Below, in pieces: positions 1-7,579 of a stretch of DNA of 14,939 nucleotides. Origin of the DNA: Chlamydiales bacterium (lineage in GTDB: Bacteria > Chlamydiota > Chlamydiia > Chlamydiales > FEN-1388); NCBI GenBank assembly GCA_021372185.1, contig JAJFUY010000322.1:1-14939 (forward strand). Reading direction: 5' to 3'. The notes below the pieces were generated by a model, which ran no database searches, was not told the DNA's origin, and saw nothing but the letters and a program-made list of their open reading frames with translations. The position numbers and the translations under genes were made by a program. Each line of letters starts with the position of its first letter. Position 1 is the first letter of the stretch.

Positions 1-28
1 TGTAAACCATGTCTGTGTTCGACATCAC

Positions 29-142
29 GTGATTCAATCGCCCTCAACCGGGCTCCATTTCTTACTATACCCGGTCCCCACCGTTCCCTGCGGTCACGGT
101 GGGCTTCGCTCAATCGCCCGAAATCGGGCTCTAAAACAAAAT
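29..142 (-). repeat. Structured intergenic repeat unit, copy 1
   Basis: This roughly 114-base unit begins right after the stop codon of the ABC-F gene. Read on the minus strand it starts with TTTTAGAG followed by a hairpin (GCCCGA/TCGGGC, plus-strand 116-121 and 124-129). Next comes a GC-rich hairpin with 8-base arms (cccaccgt 77-84, acggtggg 96-103). After a 19-base AT-rich spacer a third short hairpin follows (gccc 40-43, gggc 50-53). Near-identical units lie at 8191-8300 and 8301-8410, and a truncated one at the right end of the window. The units resemble REP/BIME-type elements in location and structure, but I do not recognise a named family. No U-tract follows the stems, so this is not a classical intrinsic terminator. 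Confidence 0.85.
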
Positions 143-1630
143 TTATTCCTCGGGCCAACCGCCTGAGTAGAGGAAGTCTTCGTAGGTGCCGAGGAAGAGC
201 TCTTGCTTGCCTTCGTGGCAGATGATGATTTTGTCGAGGTTCATGCGTTTTAGGATGAGCTCGCTGTGGGTTACCATGATGACGGCGCCTGAAAAATCTT
301 CGATAGCGTCGATGAGGGCTTCGATAGATTCCATGTCAAGGTGGTGCGTGGGTTCATCTAGTACTAAGAAGTTGCAGCTTGTAGCTACTATTTTGCCGAG
401 TAACACTCGGCTCTTTTCTCCCCCTGAAAGCACGCCATTTACTTTTGTTGACTTGTCGCCGCTAAACATCATGAGACCACAGATGGACTTCACTTGCGTG
501 TAACGCAGTTTTGGGTTGGCAGAGGCTATTTCTTCTTCGATAGTATGTTTTGGGTGGAGTCTATCGATGTTTGTCTGGCCAAAATAGCCTATGGCTAAAT
601 TCTCAGAGCGCTTTATCACTCCAGAATCAGGTAAGAGGTCGCCGGCTAAGAGCCTCAAGATTGTAGACTTACCACGGCCGTTTTTACCGATGATGGCCAC
701 CCTTTCACCCTTTTCAATAATCAGATTAAGATTTTCAATAAGTGGTGTCTTACTATACGAAAAGGCGACATCTGTTGCTTCTAGCATCTTGCTGCTAAAA
801 AAGTTGGCTTCGTTAAACTGAAAATCTAGCTGGTAGAGGTTCTTCATGCTCTCTAGAACAGGAATTCTGTTGAGTGCCTTTTGTTTGGAGGCCGCTTGCG
901 TAGCTTTTGAGGCTTTAGCCCCAAAACGCTCGATAAAGCCTTGGAGGTGATCTCGCTTTTTCTCTAAGCTTACACGCGTTTTTTCATAAATTTCTTCTTG
1001 TTGCATGATCTGCTCAAAGAAGTTAATGGTGCTGCCTTTATACTTACTGACCTTTTGGCGGTGGATGCCTATGGTATGGGTAGAGACGCTATCTAAAAAT
1101 TCACGGTCGTGAGAAATTAGGATAAATTCGCCTTCCCAAGCTTGTAAAAACGTGGTAAACCAGCGGATAGAGACGATGTCGAGATAGTTAGTCGGTTCAT
1201 CAAGGAGTAAACAATCAGGCTCACTTACAAGCACCTTTACAAGTTGGATACGTAGCTGGTAGCCGCCAGAAAACTCACTTGGGTGTCGATCCATGTCTTT
1301 TTCTGTAAAGCCAAGGCCAAAAAGAAGCGTTTCTGCTTTATATACATAGTCTTGCTCTTCTGGGCGAAGCCCGAGGGCCGCTTCTTCTAACACAGTATCT
1401 TTAGTAAAGACAAAGTGCTGGTCAAGAGTGCCGATTCTATAGTTTTTACGCTTAGTAATTATCCCCTTATCGGGTGTTTCTTTACCCAAGAGCATTCTGA
1501 AGAGAGAAGATTTACCTGCGCCATTGCGGCCCACAAGAGCAAGACGCTCTTTTGGCTGTACGCTAAAAGAGGCATCTTCAAAAAGGGCCTCGCCATTATA
1601 GGCTAAAGAGAGATTGTCAACTTGAATCAC
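143..1630 (-). CDS. ABC-F family ATP-binding cassette ATPase
   Basis: Soluble protein of 495 residues with two ABC ATPase domains in tandem and no membrane span. ABC-F proteins bind the ribosome and act in translation or antibiotic protection rather than transport. Domain 1 has Walker A at 34-42 (GRNGAGKSS), signature FSGGYQ at 120-125, Walker B with DEPTNYLD at 141-151 and the switch histidine at 174. A charged linker of about 195-255 (the P-site tRNA interaction motif region) follows. Domain 2 has Walker A at 315-323 (GKNGRGKST), signature LSGGEK at 401-406, DEPTHHLD at 425-432 and the switch histidine at 455. The insertion between Walker A and signature of domain 1 is short, so an EttA-type arm seems absent. 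The start is GTG and follows the TAA of the upstream oxidoreductase directly and in the same frame. The N-terminus MIQVDNLSLAY fits the family start exactly. It is the last gene of the leftward operon. The subfamily (YheS-, YbiT- or Uup-like) cannot be fixed by eye. Confidence 0.93.
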   Translation of the reverse strand: MIQVDNLSLAYNGEALFEDASFSVQPKERLALVGRNGAGKSSLFRMLLGKETPDKGIITKRKNYRIGTLDQHFVFTKDTVLEEAALGLRPEEQDYVYKAETLLFGLGFTEKDMDRHPSEFSGGYQLRIQLVKVLVSEPDCLLLDEPTNYLDIVSIRWFTTFLQAWEGEFILISHDREFLDSVSTHTIGIHRQKVSKYKGSTINFFEQIMQQEEIYEKTRVSLEKKRDHLQGFIERFGAKASKATQAASKQKALNRIPVLESMKNLYQLDFQFNEANFFSSKMLEATDVAFSYSKTPLIENLNLIIEKGERVAIIGKNGRGKSTILRLLAGDLLPDSGVIKRSENLAIGYFGQTNIDRLHPKHTIEEEIASANPKLRYTQVKSICGLMMFSGDKSTKVNGVLSGGEKSRVLLGKIVATSCNFLVLDEPTHHLDMESIEALIDAIEDFSGAVIMVTHSELILKRMNLDKIIICHEGKQELFLGTYEDFLYSGGWPEE

Positions 1631-2854
1631 TTAGTGTGCCTTAGTAAATAAACTTGTAAACCAGGAAAAGATGCCTTGGGCTTTTTGAGAGCTAGCCTCA
1701 AATTTGCGCGACGAATTAAAGCTAAGGTCAACGCCTTTTTGGGCCAGCTTAATACCTCTATTTTTCCATTCGATGGTATTTCGTTCTTGCTCAAAGAGTT
1801 TCTGAGAGGCCTCTTCATATTTTATAAAGGCCGTAGGGTCATTTTGGAGAAATTTATCAAATGCATCAGATACCAACGCCACTTCTTTAAGGCCCTTGTT
1901 AAAGCCTTGTTGGAGTATGAGGCCGGATCTTGCGTCCCCAATAAACACAACAGGTTTACCATCAAGAGACTTTACACTTTGCGTGTTTTGATAAATCTTA
2001 AGCTCTACAGTGGCAATTTCTACATTCTTTACGGGCTCAGTGCTTGCGCTTAGGTATCGCGTGAGGGCAGTGTGAAGCTTTTTAATTTTATCATCTGTTT
2101 TGCCAAGAGCTTCTAGGTCTTTTAGGTTCCAGGTATTGCCGTAAACGCCTTTTACTTTGCCTTCAGTATCTGTAACGCGTAACTTATCAAACGTGTCTTT
2201 TTCCACAAATGTAAAGTATGTGGCAGGCTTAGGGTCTGCTGTAGGGTGTCTATTTACGGCCTCAAAGGCGACATGGCCAGTTTTTACTGACTCTTTAGAC
2301 ATGTATTTGAGGCCTCTTGGCAACGCATTGCCGGCTGCCTGATACTTCATCTCAACCATGTACTGGTATGTTTTTTCGCCCGTTATGCCAATTTTTAGCT
2401 CTTCGCGTACAACACTTTTGGCGCCATCTACTGCAAAGATTACAGAAGCGGCTTTTAGTATGGGTTCAAGCTTCTTTTGCTTTTCAGATAGTCGTGTAAA
2501 CCGAGTGGTTTTTAAAATTTTGTTTAGGTCGCCCTTGTTTAGACCATACTCTTCACCTCTACAAACTGTGATTCCATGTTTTTTGGCATAGGCGGTCATT
2601 GATTCTTCAATCGCATTGGTGCGAGCAAAATTGCCCCAAGATTTAAAAATTTCTTTTAATTCGGGATCAGATACTTTGGAGATTATTTTTGAAATAGTGT
2701 CAGAATTGATAGAAAGACCGTGCTTGCGTGTGGGGTCCTTTCGTCTATCAAGAACGGTGATATTTAAATGAGGGTGCTTAGCCTTAAGAACGCAAGCAGT
2801 TGTAATACCAATAGGGCCGGCGCCGATAATTACTACGTCATTCTTTACTGTCAT
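1631..2854 (-). CDS. FAD-dependent oxidoreductase (monooxygenase-like)
   Basis: Protein of 407 residues from the chosen ATG. The N-terminal Rossmann fold carries GAGPIG at 11-16 and an acidic residue at the end of strand 2 (VLDRR, Asp36). A DG motif (VDGAKSVVR, 142-150) and a late GD motif (VVFIGDARSG, 302-311) complete the pattern of the p-hydroxybenzoate hydroxylase/aromatic-ring monooxygenase class of FAD proteins. The substrate is unknown. The C-terminus has a short hydrophobic stretch (GIFSWFTSLF, 394-403). I chose the ATG at 2852-2854 because a GGGAG ribosome site lies about 9 bases upstream and the protein then begins just before the Rossmann strand. The frame stays open to 2896 (421 residues) with another ATG inside a hairpin loop. 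The gene lies 57 bases after clpB and abuts the ABC-F gene. Family assignment is firm, function is not. Confidence 0.8.
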   Translation of the reverse strand: MTVKNDVVIIGAGPIGITTACVLKAKHPHLNITVLDRRKDPTRKHGLSINSDTISKIISKVSDPELKEIFKSWGNFARTNAIEESMTAYAKKHGITVCRGEEYGLNKGDLNKILKTTRFTRLSEKQKKLEPILKAASVIFAVDGAKSVVREELKIGITGEKTYQYMVEMKYQAAGNALPRGLKYMSKESVKTGHVAFEAVNRHPTADPKPATYFTFVEKDTFDKLRVTDTEGKVKGVYGNTWNLKDLEALGKTDDKIKKLHTALTRYLSASTEPVKNVEIATVELKIYQNTQSVKSLDGKPVVFIGDARSGLILQQGFNKGLKEVALVSDAFDKFLQNDPTAFIKYEEASQKLFEQERNTIEWKNRGIKLAQKGVDLSFNSSRKFEASSQKAQGIFSWFTSLFTKAH

Positions 2855-2859
2855 AATAA

Positions 2860-2888
2860 CTTGCTCCCTCATTAAATTAGAGAGCAAG
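2860..2888 (-). promoter_or_regulatory. Hairpin covering the ribosome site of the FAD gene
   Basis: On the minus strand CTTGCTCTC (2880-2888) pairs with GGGAGCAAG (2860-2868), a 9-base stem with one G-U pair and an 11-base loop. The 3' arm contains the GGGAG Shine-Dalgarno sequence of the oxidoreductase, and the start codon follows five bases later. The hairpin lies in the clpB-oxidoreductase gap and could tune translation of the downstream gene or mark an mRNA processing point. No U-tract follows, so termination is unlikely. Confidence 0.45.
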
Positions 2889-2911
2889 TATATCACAATA
2901 AAGTGTTATTT

Positions 2912-5509
2912 TCAAGTCTTTATTCTATAAAGAATCTCTTCTTTTTTCATATAAAGTTCTATTGTTTGGCCCGCAGTTATTTCGCCTTTTAAAATAGCAT
3001 TTGATAAGATATTTACCACTTTTTGCTGGATAAGGCGCTTTAGTGGCCGCGCTCCAAAGAATGGGTCATATCCCTCCTTGGCAAGATAGAGTATTACCTC
3101 ATCATCCCAGGTAAGAGTGATGTCGCGCTCGGCAAGGCGTTTAATAAGCCTATCCATCTGGATAAGCACGATCTTTTCCATATCCGTTTCTTTTAAAGGC
3201 AAGAAGGGAAGGATGTCGTCAAGACGGTTAATAAACTCTGGTCTAAAATGCGCTTTAATTACTGGGTCTAGAAGAGTCATAATCTCTTCTTTAGAAAGCG
3301 CATGCTTAGATGACTGCTGCTTTTGTAGTAAAAGATCTGAGCCCAAGTTTGAGGTCATAATAAAGAGCGCATTCTTGCAGTTTACATGGCGCCCTTTGCT
3401 ATCTGTGATTCTACCTTCGTCAAATACCTGCAGAAGTATATTAAACACATCAGGGTGCGCCTTTTCTATTTCATCAAAGAGCACAATCGCGTAAGGACGG
3501 CGTCTTAAAGCTTCAGTAAGCTGGCCACCTTCATCATAACCTACATAGCCTGGGGGCGAGCCTATAAGCTTTGATACTGAGTGCTTTTCCATATATTCAG
3601 ACATGTCAAGACGGATGATAGCATCTTCTTGGTTAAAGAGCTGTTCTGCAAGGGCTTTGGCAAGCTCAGTTTTACCCACACCTGTTGGCCCCAAAAATAA
3701 AAAGGCACCCATAGGGCGCGATGGGTCTGATAGCCCAGCACGTGAGCGGCGTATAGCCTCGCATACTGCCACTACGGCCATATCTTGGCCAACAACGCGT
3801 TGTTCTATTGTAGCTTCTAGCTGCATGAGCTTTTCAGCATCACTTGCTAGCATCTTTTGTACAGGAACTCCCGTCCATTTTGACACCACATGAGCAATAA
3901 GGGGCTCATCTACTTCTTCTTGAAGGAGGCGCCCTTGTTTTGACTGGAGCGCTTTTTCTAAAGCTTGCATCTCTTCTTGTAGCTTGGGGAGGCGGCTGTA
4001 TCTGAGTTCTGCCACTTTTTGGTAATCAGACTTTCTTTCAGCTTCTTCTTCTTGAAATTTCAGGCTTTCAATTTCGTTTTTCTTGTCTTTAAGTTGGGTG
4101 ATAATGCCTTTTTCGTCGTTCCAGCGCTTATTTAATACATTCAGCTCTTCCTTGATGTTAGCAATTTTGCCATCAAGTTTAGCTAATTGCTCTCGTGCTG
4201 ATGGGCTGTCTTCTCGCTTTAGGGCCTCTTGCTCAACGATGAGAGATGACAGCTCACGCTCTTTTGTATCAATAGGGAGCGGACGGCTACCAAGCTGCAT
4301 GCGTATTAAGCTTGCTGCTTCGTCAATTAAGTCAATAGCCTTATCAGGCAGGTGTCGATCGGGTATATAGCGGTTAGATAAAAGCACGGCTGCATGGAGG
4401 GCAGATTCTGTAATGCGCACGCCGTGGAATATCTCGTAGCGCTCTTTTAGGCCGCGTAAAATGGCAATAGCCTCTTCTACAGTGGGTTCTTTTACTAAAA
4501 CTGGCTGAAAGCGCCGTTCAAGGGCGGCATCTTTTTCGATATGCTTTTGATATTCATTAAGCGTGGTGGCACCAATACAGTGTAGTGTCCCGCGCGCAAG
4601 AGCTGGCTTTAACAGGTTGGCAGCATCCATAGAGCCTTCGGCAGAGCCAGCACCAACAAGCGTGTGCACTTCATCGATGAACAAAATAATTTGTCCTTCG
4701 TTTTGTTCTACTTCTTTTAAAATGCCTTTTAAGCGCTCTTCAAACTCGCCCCGAAATTTGGTGCCAGCAACAAGTGCGCCCATGTCTAGCATATAAAGCT
4801 GCTTATTTTTGAGTGGGTCTGGCACATCGCCAGAAACGATTCTTTGTGCTAAGCCTTCAGCAATGGCTGTTTTACCCACACCTGGCTCACCAATAAGCAT
4901 GGGGTTGTTTTTTGTGCGGCGTGAAAGCACCTGTATGGTGCGGCGTATTTCTTCGTCTCGGCCGATTACTGGGTCAACTTTGCCGTTTCTGGCTTGCGTG
5001 GTGAGGTTGCGGCAGTATTTTTCTAGGGCTTGTAGGCTTGATTCTGCAGAGCTAGAGTCCATATGGCGGTCTCCTCGAATTTTTTTGATTTCGTTATCGA
5101 TGTCTTTTTGACTGAGGGCTGATTTTTTCTTCCATGACGCAAAAGGCTCGCCTGCATTTTTCCAGAACACAGAAAAAAAGTGATCTGAGCTTATGTAGGA
5201 ATCCTTCCACTCTTTGGCTAAAGCCGCAGCTTCCTGTATACGGTTTTGCAGTGATCTGCCAACCTGAGGCTTTTGACTCGAGCCACCACTATATGTAGGA
5301 AGTGTAGGGATAAACTGCTTTGTAGCGCGTAAAAGCTCATCAGAAGAGAGTTTGAGTGCCTGAATAATCATCGGGAAATAGCCATCTTCTTCTTGAAGAA
5401 AGCTTAATAGGAGATTTGCTTCTCCCACTTCAGTTTGCTTGCCATTTTCTGCTTGCTGCATGGCATCTTGAATGGCAGTTGTGACAGCGTCGGTAAAGTT
5501 AAATGTCAT
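2912..5509 (-). CDS. clpB: ATP-dependent chaperone ClpB
   Basis: Hexameric AAA+ disaggregase that rescues aggregated proteins in the cytosol together with DnaK. The length of 865 residues matches the family. The Clp N-domain covers about 1-145. NBD1 has Walker A GEPGVGKT at 207-214, Walker B LFIDE at 276-280 and arginine fingers in ALERRF at 329-334. Its pore loop reads KFRG at 251-254, with Phe where most ClpBs have Tyr. The coiled-coil middle domain covers about 405-525, which separates ClpB from ClpA and ClpC. NBD2 has Walker A GPTGVGKT at 607-614, Walker B VLFDE at 676-680, pore loop GYVGYDEGG at 654-662 and FRPEF at 755-759. The start is 5 bases after the stop of the upstream secreted protein with only a weak GAG ribosome site, suggesting translational coupling. 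No CIRCE or sigma-32-type site is visible directly upstream, so expression probably comes from the operon promoter. The stop is TGA. Confidence 0.97.
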   Translation of the reverse strand: MTFNFTDAVTTAIQDAMQQAENGKQTEVGEANLLLSFLQEEDGYFPMIIQALKLSSDELLRATKQFIPTLPTYSGGSSQKPQVGRSLQNRIQEAAALAKEWKDSYISSDHFFSVFWKNAGEPFASWKKKSALSQKDIDNEIKKIRGDRHMDSSSAESSLQALEKYCRNLTTQARNGKVDPVIGRDEEIRRTIQVLSRRTKNNPMLIGEPGVGKTAIAEGLAQRIVSGDVPDPLKNKQLYMLDMGALVAGTKFRGEFEERLKGILKEVEQNEGQIILFIDEVHTLVGAGSAEGSMDAANLLKPALARGTLHCIGATTLNEYQKHIEKDAALERRFQPVLVKEPTVEEAIAILRGLKERYEIFHGVRITESALHAAVLLSNRYIPDRHLPDKAIDLIDEAASLIRMQLGSRPLPIDTKERELSSLIVEQEALKREDSPSAREQLAKLDGKIANIKEELNVLNKRWNDEKGIITQLKDKKNEIESLKFQEEEAERKSDYQKVAELRYSRLPKLQEEMQALEKALQSKQGRLLQEEVDEPLIAHVVSKWTGVPVQKMLASDAEKLMQLEATIEQRVVGQDMAVVAVCEAIRRSRAGLSDPSRPMGAFLFLGPTGVGKTELAKALAEQLFNQEDAIIRLDMSEYMEKHSVSKLIGSPPGYVGYDEGGQLTEALRRRPYAIVLFDEIEKAHPDVFNILLQVFDEGRITDSKGRHVNCKNALFIMTSNLGSDLLLQKQQSSKHALSKEEIMTLLDPVIKAHFRPEFINRLDDILPFLPLKETDMEKIVLIQMDRLIKRLAERDITLTWDDEVILYLAKEGYDPFFGARPLKRLIQQKVVNILSNAILKGEITAGQTIELYMKKEEILYRIKT

Positions 5510-5514
5510 TTGTA

Positions 5515-5973
5515 CTACTCAGGTTTATTTACATCAGGTATAGCTTTTTTACTTGTTGCGATTTTTGCACCAATTGTCTGTTTTTGTGCAACATTTTCAA
5601 GCTTGTAGTTTGTGGGATATATCGGCTCAACAAGCGATACCTTGTCGCCTACCTTCCAGCCCATAGTTTTTTTGCGAGAGCGTGAGGGGATATCGTAGAT
5701 CACGCCATTATCTAAAGTGATAAAACGGCCAAGCTTTGTGTTTTCTGTTACCGAGAACTGGCCATGCTGGATTTTGCTTTTATGAAGCTGGGCAATATGA
5801 GCAGGTTTAGGTGCAGGCATTTGTTTTTCAAGCCAGCTATCTAATGCTGTGCGCTCTTCTAGACTTAACTTTTCAATGCCGCAGGCTTTTTGTTCATCTG
5901 TGCTCATCGATGCTACATTCACCGCATCAAGGCCTAAAGTAGCAGTAATAAAAAGAAGTATTAGTTTTTTCAT
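5515..5973 (-). CDS. Secreted protein with one SH3-like repeat, unknown function
   Basis: Small protein of 152 residues with an N-terminal signal peptide (MKKLILLFITATLGLDAVNV, with cleavage likely near 16-22). Two parts are shared with the protein encoded immediately upstream. The first is a helical motif of the form QE/EQ..G...L...R.A...W (about 23-48). The second is a beta-rich segment at 82-129 beginning GRFITLDNGVIYDI and containing a W..GD.V.V pattern and a Y.L.N ending. The segment looks like a small SH3-like barrel, which is inference. It starts 3 bases after the upstream stop and ends 5 bases before clpB, so it is certainly in that operon. I do not recognise a function. It is a shorter paralogue of the 5977-6759 product. 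Confidence 0.8.
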   Translation of the reverse strand: MKKLILLFITATLGLDAVNVASMSTDEQKACGIEKLSLEERTALDSWLEKQMPAPKPAHIAQLHKSKIQHGQFSVTENTKLGRFITLDNGVIYDIPSRSRKKTMGWKVGDKVSLVEPIYPTNYKLENVAQKQTIGAKIATSKKAIPDVNKPE

Positions 5974-5976
5974 AGC

Positions 5977-6759
5977 TTATTTTTTTGGGTTGGCTAGCGT
6001 CACTTCGCCAGTATCTAAGTTTGTAAGGCGGTATTTATACAAAAAGTTATCTGATGGTTCTACTCGTATTCTATCAGATGAAGACCAGTTTTTGGCTTTA
6101 TACATATCTGTTGGGGCAATTTTCCAGACGGTACCATCTCCAAGTGTCATAAGATCACCTTGCGTGGTTACTGTGCTCATAGGAACGGCGCCGTTATAGT
6201 GCTCTGGAGGCTCATTTGGCTTTTGGCCTGTAGCTGATGGGTCTTGTAAAAGGTCGGCTTCGGCAATTTCGTTGCTGGAGATGTTTTGAAGTATCCACGG
6301 ATGCATTTGGTTGCGGCCTTTTTTTACTTCGACAGTCTGATTTTTTTGCCAAGTAGTGGTAAGACGTCGATAAAAAGGAGAAATATGCCAAGAGGAGCCA
6401 TCTTTTAAATCGATAAACTCACCGTCATTACGCACACGGTCAATCAACTGGTTGCTTTCTTGTCGTTGAGCAATTTCTTCTGGGCTATATTGCGTTTTTG
6501 TGGGGTTGGCATATGACGGCCAGCTTTGTATCCATTGCGTTATATTTTGCCCTGGGCGATAGCTTGGAGCCTGATCAAGCACATGGTGCGTCCACTTAGC
6601 GGCCCACGTTTCAAACGCCTGTCTTTGCTGGGCGTTAAGGCTATCTAAACCCATATCATTCTTTTCTTGCTGAGTCATCATCTGCTGTAGAGGAATGCTA
6701 TCAGCAGCAAGCGAAGTCGCCAAAAAAATCGCCCCAGAAAAAATAAGTGAAATGCGCAT
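5977..6759 (-). CDS. Secreted protein with two SH3-like repeats, unknown function
   Basis: Protein of 260 residues with a clear signal peptide (MRISLIFSGAIFLATSLAAD, cleavage near 18-19). A helical motif with QQEK and QRQAFETW at about 27-53 corresponds to 23-48 of the next gene product. Two copies of the same beta-rich segment follow. One starts GEFIDLKDGSSWHI (113 to about 160). The other starts GDLMTLGDGTVWKI (201 to about 258) and ends with YRLTNLDTGEV. Each copy keeps L.DG..W.I, a central Trp, a polar hairpin and a closing L.N. It is the first gene of the leftward run down to the ABC-F gene. A good ribosome site (AGAAGGGAT) precedes the ATG by about 7 bases. Likely periplasmic or surface-exposed. 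The function is not recognised. Confidence 0.82.
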   Translation of the reverse strand: MRISLIFSGAIFLATSLAADSIPLQQMMTQQEKNDMGLDSLNAQQRQAFETWAAKWTHHVLDQAPSYRPGQNITQWIQSWPSYANPTKTQYSPEEIAQRQESNQLIDRVRNDGEFIDLKDGSSWHISPFYRRLTTTWQKNQTVEVKKGRNQMHPWILQNISSNEIAEADLLQDPSATGQKPNEPPEHYNGAVPMSTVTTQGDLMTLGDGTVWKIAPTDMYKAKNWSSSDRIRVEPSDNFLYKYRLTNLDTGEVTLANPKK

Positions 6760-6789
6760 ATAAGATCCCTTCTGAATTCAGTAAATCTT

Positions 6790-6819
6790 ATGTTAGATCT
6801 GAGCTCTTATTCTTGACAA
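6790..6819 (-). promoter_or_regulatory. Candidate promoter of the secreted-protein/clpB operon
   Basis: On the minus strand a TTGTCA -35 box (5 of 6 matches, plus-strand 6814-6819) and a TAACAT -10 box (4 of 6, 6790-6795) are separated by 18 bases. Transcription would begin about 24 bases before the ATG at 6759. The -35 box lies inside the last codons of the upstream P-loop gene, so that gene may also read through into the operon. Confidence 0.4.
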
Positions 6820-7523
6820 GCTGCAATGTTTAATAAGAGCGCTTCTACAGTGTCGGTTTTTGAGGCGATGGTGTCGTGAAAACCTACGTGATGGAGAATG
6901 AAGCCAAACTCTTCTTTGTAGTATTTGTGAATGTTGCTGCCTATTTGGACAGCATCATTGTAGTTTTCATGGCGTGCGCAGTTGCTCATGCGGCCGTTAT
7001 ACAGCTCTTTTGGCACAATGTCACAGAAGATGGCGTTTTGGTTGTAGTGCTGGTGGGTTAGGGCTCGCGTGATTCTTTTAGAAAAGTCTTCTCGTTGATC
7101 AGTCGTAAAATAGTCAGTTGGGTAAAAGATCTGGCTGTAGACGTATGAATCAAATTCAGTTCTATCAAAAATAATAAGGTTGTTTTTGGGTGGGTAGATC
7201 ATGCTTTTGACAAGTGCCTCGTTATAGGCTTTTTCTTGGCCTGCAAATATTTTTTGCTGCAAGTTTTCTATTTGTAATGGGTGGTTGTGAGGGGCTTTTT
7301 CTGGGTAGAGGGCATCTAGTTTTTTGTATTCTTCCACAAATACGGTTGTTGCCACTTCTGGCACTACCTGATATCCGCGAGCTGCCAGTTCAGTAACAAC
7401 ACTTGTTTTACCACCACTAATATCTCCGGTTATTATCACCTTAACGGGTCCGCCTGTATGAAAAGCACAAGCACTTAATTTAAAACTTACTAGTAAAACT
7501 AAAAATAGGACTTTCTGTAGCAT
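6807..7523 (-). CDS. P-loop kinase-like protein with signal peptide (AAA_28 type)
   Basis: Protein of 238 residues. A Walker A motif GDISGGKT lies at 33-40, and IIFDRTEFDSYVY begins at 117, placing a DR motif at 120-121 as in AAA_28/NadR-like nucleotide or nucleoside kinases. An arginine-bearing region (RITRALTHQ, about 130-138 and on) resembles a lid. Unusually, residues 1-19 form a hydrophobic signal peptide that ends in a lipobox-like LSAC (16-19), so the protein may be a lipoprotein or be exported. An alternative GTG start at about codon 29, with an AGGCGG sequence upstream, would give a cytosolic protein lacking the leader. I prefer the ATG at 7523 because the leader is so typical. The substrate cannot be told from the sequence. 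It is divergent from the gene at 7573. Confidence 0.75.
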   Translation of the reverse strand: MLQKVLFLVLLVSFKLSACAFHTGGPVKVIITGDISGGKTSVVTELAARGYQVVPEVATTVFVEEYKKLDALYPEKAPHNHPLQIENLQQKIFAGQEKAYNEALVKSMIYPPKNNLIIFDRTEFDSYVYSQIFYPTDYFTTDQREDFSKRITRALTHQHYNQNAIFCDIVPKELYNGRMSNCARHENYNDAVQIGSNIHKYYKEEFGFILHHVGFHDTIASKTDTVEALLLNIAACQE

Positions 7524-7529
7524 CTCGTA

Positions 7530-7558
7530 TTTCCACTGTATTTCTAAACGAGTATACT
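7530..7558 (+). promoter_or_regulatory. Promoter of the rightward nucleotidyltransferase-like gene
   Basis: A TTTCCA -35 box (7530-7535) and a TATACT -10 box (7553-7558) are 17 bases apart. Predicted transcription starts near 7565, only about 8 bases before the ATG at 7573, so the mRNA may be nearly leaderless. This fits the lack of a clear Shine-Dalgarno sequence. Confidence 0.5.
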
Positions 7559-7579
7559 GTAGACAGAAAAATATGGAAA
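7551..7579 (-). promoter_or_regulatory. Promoter of the leftward P-loop gene, overlapping its divergent partner
   Basis: On the minus strand the -10 TATACT (plus-strand 7551-7556) and a -35 TTTCCA (7574-7579) are again 17 bases apart. Boxes and spacing mirror the rightward promoter exactly, around the palindrome AGTATACT at 7551-7558. The leader to the ATG at 7523 would be about 20 bases. Confidence 0.45.

Noticed and set aside
29..142. CRISPR array or tRNA in the repeat-bearing regions
   Set aside because: Repeats are inverted and composite with no regular spacers, and no cas genes are present. The hairpins do not form a cloverleaf.
3117..5111. Several plus-strand open frames inside clpB
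   Set aside because: They are antisense shadows of a full-length ClpB with every family motif intact; none has a ribosome site or recognisable domain.
5510..5560. CIRCE or other heat-shock element before clpB
   Set aside because: I looked for the inverted-repeat operator and for a heat-shock-type promoter in the bases directly upstream and saw neither; the 5-base gap leaves no room outside the upstream gene.
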